DNA from: an uncultured Candidatus Poseidoniales archaeon
GTDB lineage: Archaea > Thermoplasmatota > Poseidoniia > Poseidoniales > Poseidoniaceae
Assembly: GCA_902625885.1 (NCBI GenBank)
Contig: CACODE010000001.1
Span: forward strand, 90,004 to 154,003
DNA length: 64,000 nt
Reading direction: 5' to 3'
A program made the position numbers and the translations under genes. Shown here piece by piece: positions 61,480 through 64,000 of the stretch; position 1 is the stretch's first letter; every line of letters begins with the position of its first letter. The notes beneath the pieces were generated by a model, which was not told the DNA's origin, made no database searches, and was given only the letters and a program-made list of their open reading frames with translations.

Positions 61480-64000
61480 TCAAGACCGTTTGGCAAATTT
61501 GTAACCAATGGATTGGTTTTTCTTCAGGTAGAGGGAAGCGCTGAACGGGTTGTTGGTTTTCTTTGAAACAAAATCATCAAATGGTCCAATCGTCCCTGTT
61601 TCTATCAGGGTTTTTGCTTCTTCTCTTGTGATGTCGCGTTTTGAGATGCACCGCTCAATATGGATTTTACACGATGTGGAGTTGTCTTCCGTCGTGTAGT
61701 GTGTTTCCGTTTCGATGATGTTGGCTTTTGTCTTGGGACAAACGGCAACGGTCCCCGGCACTACAGGGAATTTCTTAGCGTTGGCAGCCGGTGCTCTGGG
61801 CGGAAAATCATACGTTACCTTGTTCTTTTCAAACTTCAAAAAAGCGTTGAAAGGTTTGTTCCTACGGGAGGTGAAATCTTCCAAGAGTATCGACTTGCCT
61901 TCCGTGAAAATCGGTTTGGCTTCCTCGGGGGTGATCACCCGCTTGCACATCACGTTCTGCATGCCTCTGAACGAGCAGTCGGCGCTGTCGCACTGATAGG
62001 CGTTTTTGCCGATCCGAATGGAACCTTGATCGCATGCCGGACAGGGGCAGAGGACCTCGTCGTCTTCTGAAACGCCACCGCCACCGGACCCTTTGCTGAC
62101 GACTTTCCCGTCTTTTGTTAACTCAACAGAGGATTCGTAACCTTCACCTGCCTGCGAAAAGAAACCGTGCAGGTTCTCAATGGACGTCGAATTCAGCAAT
62201 CGAGTAGCCGTTGTACGGTCAAACCAGCGACCCGATGTGTCTTTCCAAAACACAAAGGAACACCCTTTGTTCTTTCCTTCGTTTTTCTCGCACTGATAGG
62301 CCAGTGTATTTTCAAACACTTGGCCATCACAACTTGGGCAGGATCCGAGGCTTGTCTCTTTGTCGTAAAGGGTGCTTCTGTCATGGTCGCGTATCCGTTC
62401 GACCATGGTTTCTGTTTGCTGAATGATTTTTTCCATGTAGGAAGCCATGGGCTCCTCGCCGCGTTGTACTGCGGCCAAAGATGCCTCCATGTCTCCGGTC
62501 AATTCTGGTGATGTTATCCACTCAACAGGTATTCTTCTCAGAACGTCAATCATACGTATCCCGTGCGCCGCAGCGCTGATTGTCCCGTTCCTAGAACGGC
62601 GGATGTAGTTGCGGTTCAGCAATTTCTCAATCGTGTCCGCACGTGTAGCAGGCGTTCCCAGCCCCTTTTCTTTCATGGCGTTAGCGAGTTCATCGTCGTC
62701 GACTTGCTTGCCGGCATGTTCCATGAGTTGAAGGAGGCTGGCTTCTTTGAGGCGATTTTTGGGTTTGCTGAGTTCTTCGGAAAACTCGTGAGACACCATG
62801 GTGGCATCGCAAGGATTTCCGGGCAGTTTGCCCCAACCATCGGGCACATTGTTTTTCTTGGGCACCACTTCACGCCAGCCCGGTGTTGAGATTTCCTCGA
62901 CAGACTTTACGAATTGGTGTCCACCTTTCATGGCTGTTCTTCTGGTGACGGTCCATTCCGATTGCGGGTACCAAGAAGCAAGAAAGTTTCTCGTGATGAG
63001 GTCAAAAAGTTTGGCGTGGTCCCCGCCAAAATTCTTTGGCGGTAGTTGACCCGTTGGTACGATAGCGTAGTGGTCTGAAACTTTGGCGTTGTTGAAGTTT
63101 CTTTTTTGATTGCTTAGACCCCGTTTCTTAAGTGTTTCAACATAGGTTTGGTAGTCCGATTGTTGACCCAAGTTCGAGAGTGTTTTGTCAACCGTATCAT
63201 GCATGTCTTCTGGTAGGTGTCTTGAATCGGTTCTTGGATAGGTGGTGAGCTTGAATTTGTCGTAAAGGTCCTGAGCCACACCGAGCGTTCGCTTAGCAGA
63301 CCACGACCAAAGGCTGTTGGCCCGCTTTTGGAGGGCAGTAAGGTCGAAATTAAGCGGGGGCTGTTCTTTCTTTATCCTCGTTTTTTCCTCGGCTTGAAAA
63401 GAGTCATCGGACGCAAGCGTCTTTTCAATATCGTCTTTTTCGCTTTGTTCGGTAATTCGGTGCGCCTTGTGTTCTGGGCGTTCTGCGTCGTCCTTGTGGC
63501 CAACTCTTTCCCAACGACCTGTCCATGTTGCATCGCCAGCTGTGAACGTGGCGTTGAGTTGCCAGTACGGCACCGGCACGTGAGAGAGAACTTCCAGCTC
63601 GTGATCGACAACCATCGCTAAAGTGGCGGTTTGTACGCGGCCGAGGGAATTGGCCGACCTGTCCCTGTTCTGAGGAAGTCGCATGGCGATTCTTGAACCG
63701 TTCATGCCGATGATCCAATCCGCTCTTGAGCGTGAATAGGCCGCATCGCTCAGGTCTCGATAAGCATCACCGGTTTCCCTGTTCTCAAAAGCGTTCAACA
63801 TCGCTTCATGGGTCATGGATTGCATCCACATTCGTGTTGTTGGTGTCTTAACCTTGGAATGTTCAACAATCGTTCGAAAAATAAGTTCTCCTTCTCTGGC
63901 AGCGTCGCAAGCATTGACGATTTCGGTTACCGATTTGTCCTTGATCAGTTTTAATATGGCCGAGAGTTGTTTTTTTGCACGGCCCCCTTTGGGTTTGTAC
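61480..64000 (-). CDS. topA: DNA topoisomerase, type IA (5' end outside window)
   Basis: The reading frame is open to the window edge, so the N-terminus is missing; at least 840 codons are present. The TOPRIM remnant VNACDAAREGELIFR lies near 63900. The catalytic tyrosine is in TTYPRTDSRHLPEDM, and ANSLGRVQTATLAMVVDHE is also typical. The C-terminal part has two zinc-finger modules (CPSCDGQVFENTLAYQCEKN and CPCPACDQGSIRIGKNAYQC). These are followed by two copies of a short module, NKPFNAFLKFEKN and NNPFSASLYLKKN, that recurs at the end of bacterial topoisomerase III-type enzymes. The bacterial-like tail suggests old transfer. It relaxes negative supercoils or decatenates DNA. Confidence 0.92.
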   Translation of the reverse strand, partial: YKPKGGRAKKQLSAILKLIKDKSVTEIVNACDAAREGELIFRTIVEHSKVKTPTTRMWMQSMTHEAMLNAFENRETGDAYRDLSDAAYSRSRADWIIGMNGSRIAMRLPQNRDRSANSLGRVQTATLAMVVDHELEVLSHVPVPYWQLNATFTAGDATWTGRWERVGHKDDAERPEHKAHRITEQSEKDDIEKTLASDDSFQAEEKTRIKKEQPPLNFDLTALQKRANSLWSWSAKRTLGVAQDLYDKFKLTTYPRTDSRHLPEDMHDTVDKTLSNLGQQSDYQTYVETLKKRGLSNQKRNFNNAKVSDHYAIVPTGQLPPKNFGGDHAKLFDLITRNFLASWYPQSEWTVTRRTAMKGGHQFVKSVEEISTPGWREVVPKKNNVPDGWGKLPGNPCDATMVSHEFSEELSKPKNRLKEASLLQLMEHAGKQVDDDELANAMKEKGLGTPATRADTIEKLLNRNYIRRSRNGTISAAAHGIRMIDVLRRIPVEWITSPELTGDMEASLAAVQRGEEPMASYMEKIIQQTETMVERIRDHDRSTLYDKETSLGSCPSCDGQVFENTLAYQCEKNEGKNKGCSFVFWKDTSGRWFDRTTATRLLNSTSIENLHGFFSQAGEGYESSVELTKDGKVVSKGSGGGGVSEDDEVLCPCPACDQGSIRIGKNAYQCDSADCSFRGMQNVMCKRVITPEEAKPIFTEGKSILLEDFTSRRNKPFNAFLKFEKNKVTYDFPPRAPAANAKKFPVVPGTVAVCPKTKANIIETETHYTTEDNSTSCKIHIERCISKRDITREEAKTLIETGTIGPFDDFVSKKTNNPFSASLYLKKNQSIGYKFAKRS

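Overview
The window is archaeal chromosomal DNA. The evidence is a translation and transcription gene set of archaeal type: aIF6, the RNA polymerase subunits Rpo7 and Spt4, ribosomal proteins S24e and S27ae, the archaeal/plant D-aminoacyl-tRNA deacylase, archaeal-type AlaRS and ValRS, RtcB, a geranylgeranyl-reductase-family flavoprotein and an HVO_0476-type zinc-finger protein. Alongside these are genes of bacterial flavour (RmuC, proline dehydrogenase, SHMT, MqnC) and several very large secreted or surface-anchored proteins with FG-GAP/CARDB, thrombospondin type 3 and PKD-like modules. This mixture best fits the planktonic marine Euryarchaeota of Marine Group II (Candidatus Poseidoniia). That placement is inference; the 23S rRNA in the window could settle it.

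Layout. Bases 1-1470 hold the 3' part of a 23S rRNA, a 5S rRNA and a strong terminator. Then come aif6 and purC, an unknown minus-strand gene, and a 1914-residue membrane-anchored surface protein (3880-9624). The informational operon rpoE1-spt4-rps24e-rps27ae is at 9892-11161. Next are a probable beta-propeller protein, dtdA, proline dehydrogenase, a zinc-finger protein divergent to a methyltransferase, and a three-gene minus-strand operon (membrane protein with zinc ribbons, cysteine desulfurase, subtilase). tRNA-Ser(GGA) and tRNA-Thr(GGT) flank a GT-C-like membrane protein. From 21.3 to 31 kb lie a small coiled-coil ORF, rtcB, alaS, a Nudix hydrolase, rmuC, a persulfide-dioxygenase-like metallo-hydrolase, a membrane protein and a phosphoglycerate-dehydrogenase-like enzyme.

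The most interesting block is 31058-35758. It has a small helical protein translationally coupled to a divergent family-B DNA polymerase with decayed proofreading motifs and an altered motif C. These are followed by a RecA-like ATPase with an atypical Walker A, and a Y-family polymerase ending in a PCNA-binding peptide. I read it as a candidate archaeal translesion-synthesis cassette ('mutasome'), analogous in logic to bacterial ImuA-ImuB-DnaE2 but with different parts.

After valS comes a tightly packed plus-strand run: an RND/MMPL exporter, an EVE-domain protein, an aminotransferase, a large membrane/TPR protein, glyA and an unknown gene. Two secreted proteins follow (TSP3 repeats; PKD-like), then an Xaa-Pro aminopeptidase and mqnC. 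On the minus strand lie a lipoprotein joining TSP3 repeats to a PNGase F-like deglycosylase domain, a membrane protein, a geranylgeranyl reductase and a type IA topoisomerase cut by the window end. The secreted peptidase, the deglycosylase-like lipoprotein and the aminopeptidase fit a heterotroph that feeds on proteins and glycoproteins.

Genes are densely packed; apart from the rRNA region no gene-free stretch exceeds about 300 bases. No CRISPR array, insertion sequence or integrase was seen.
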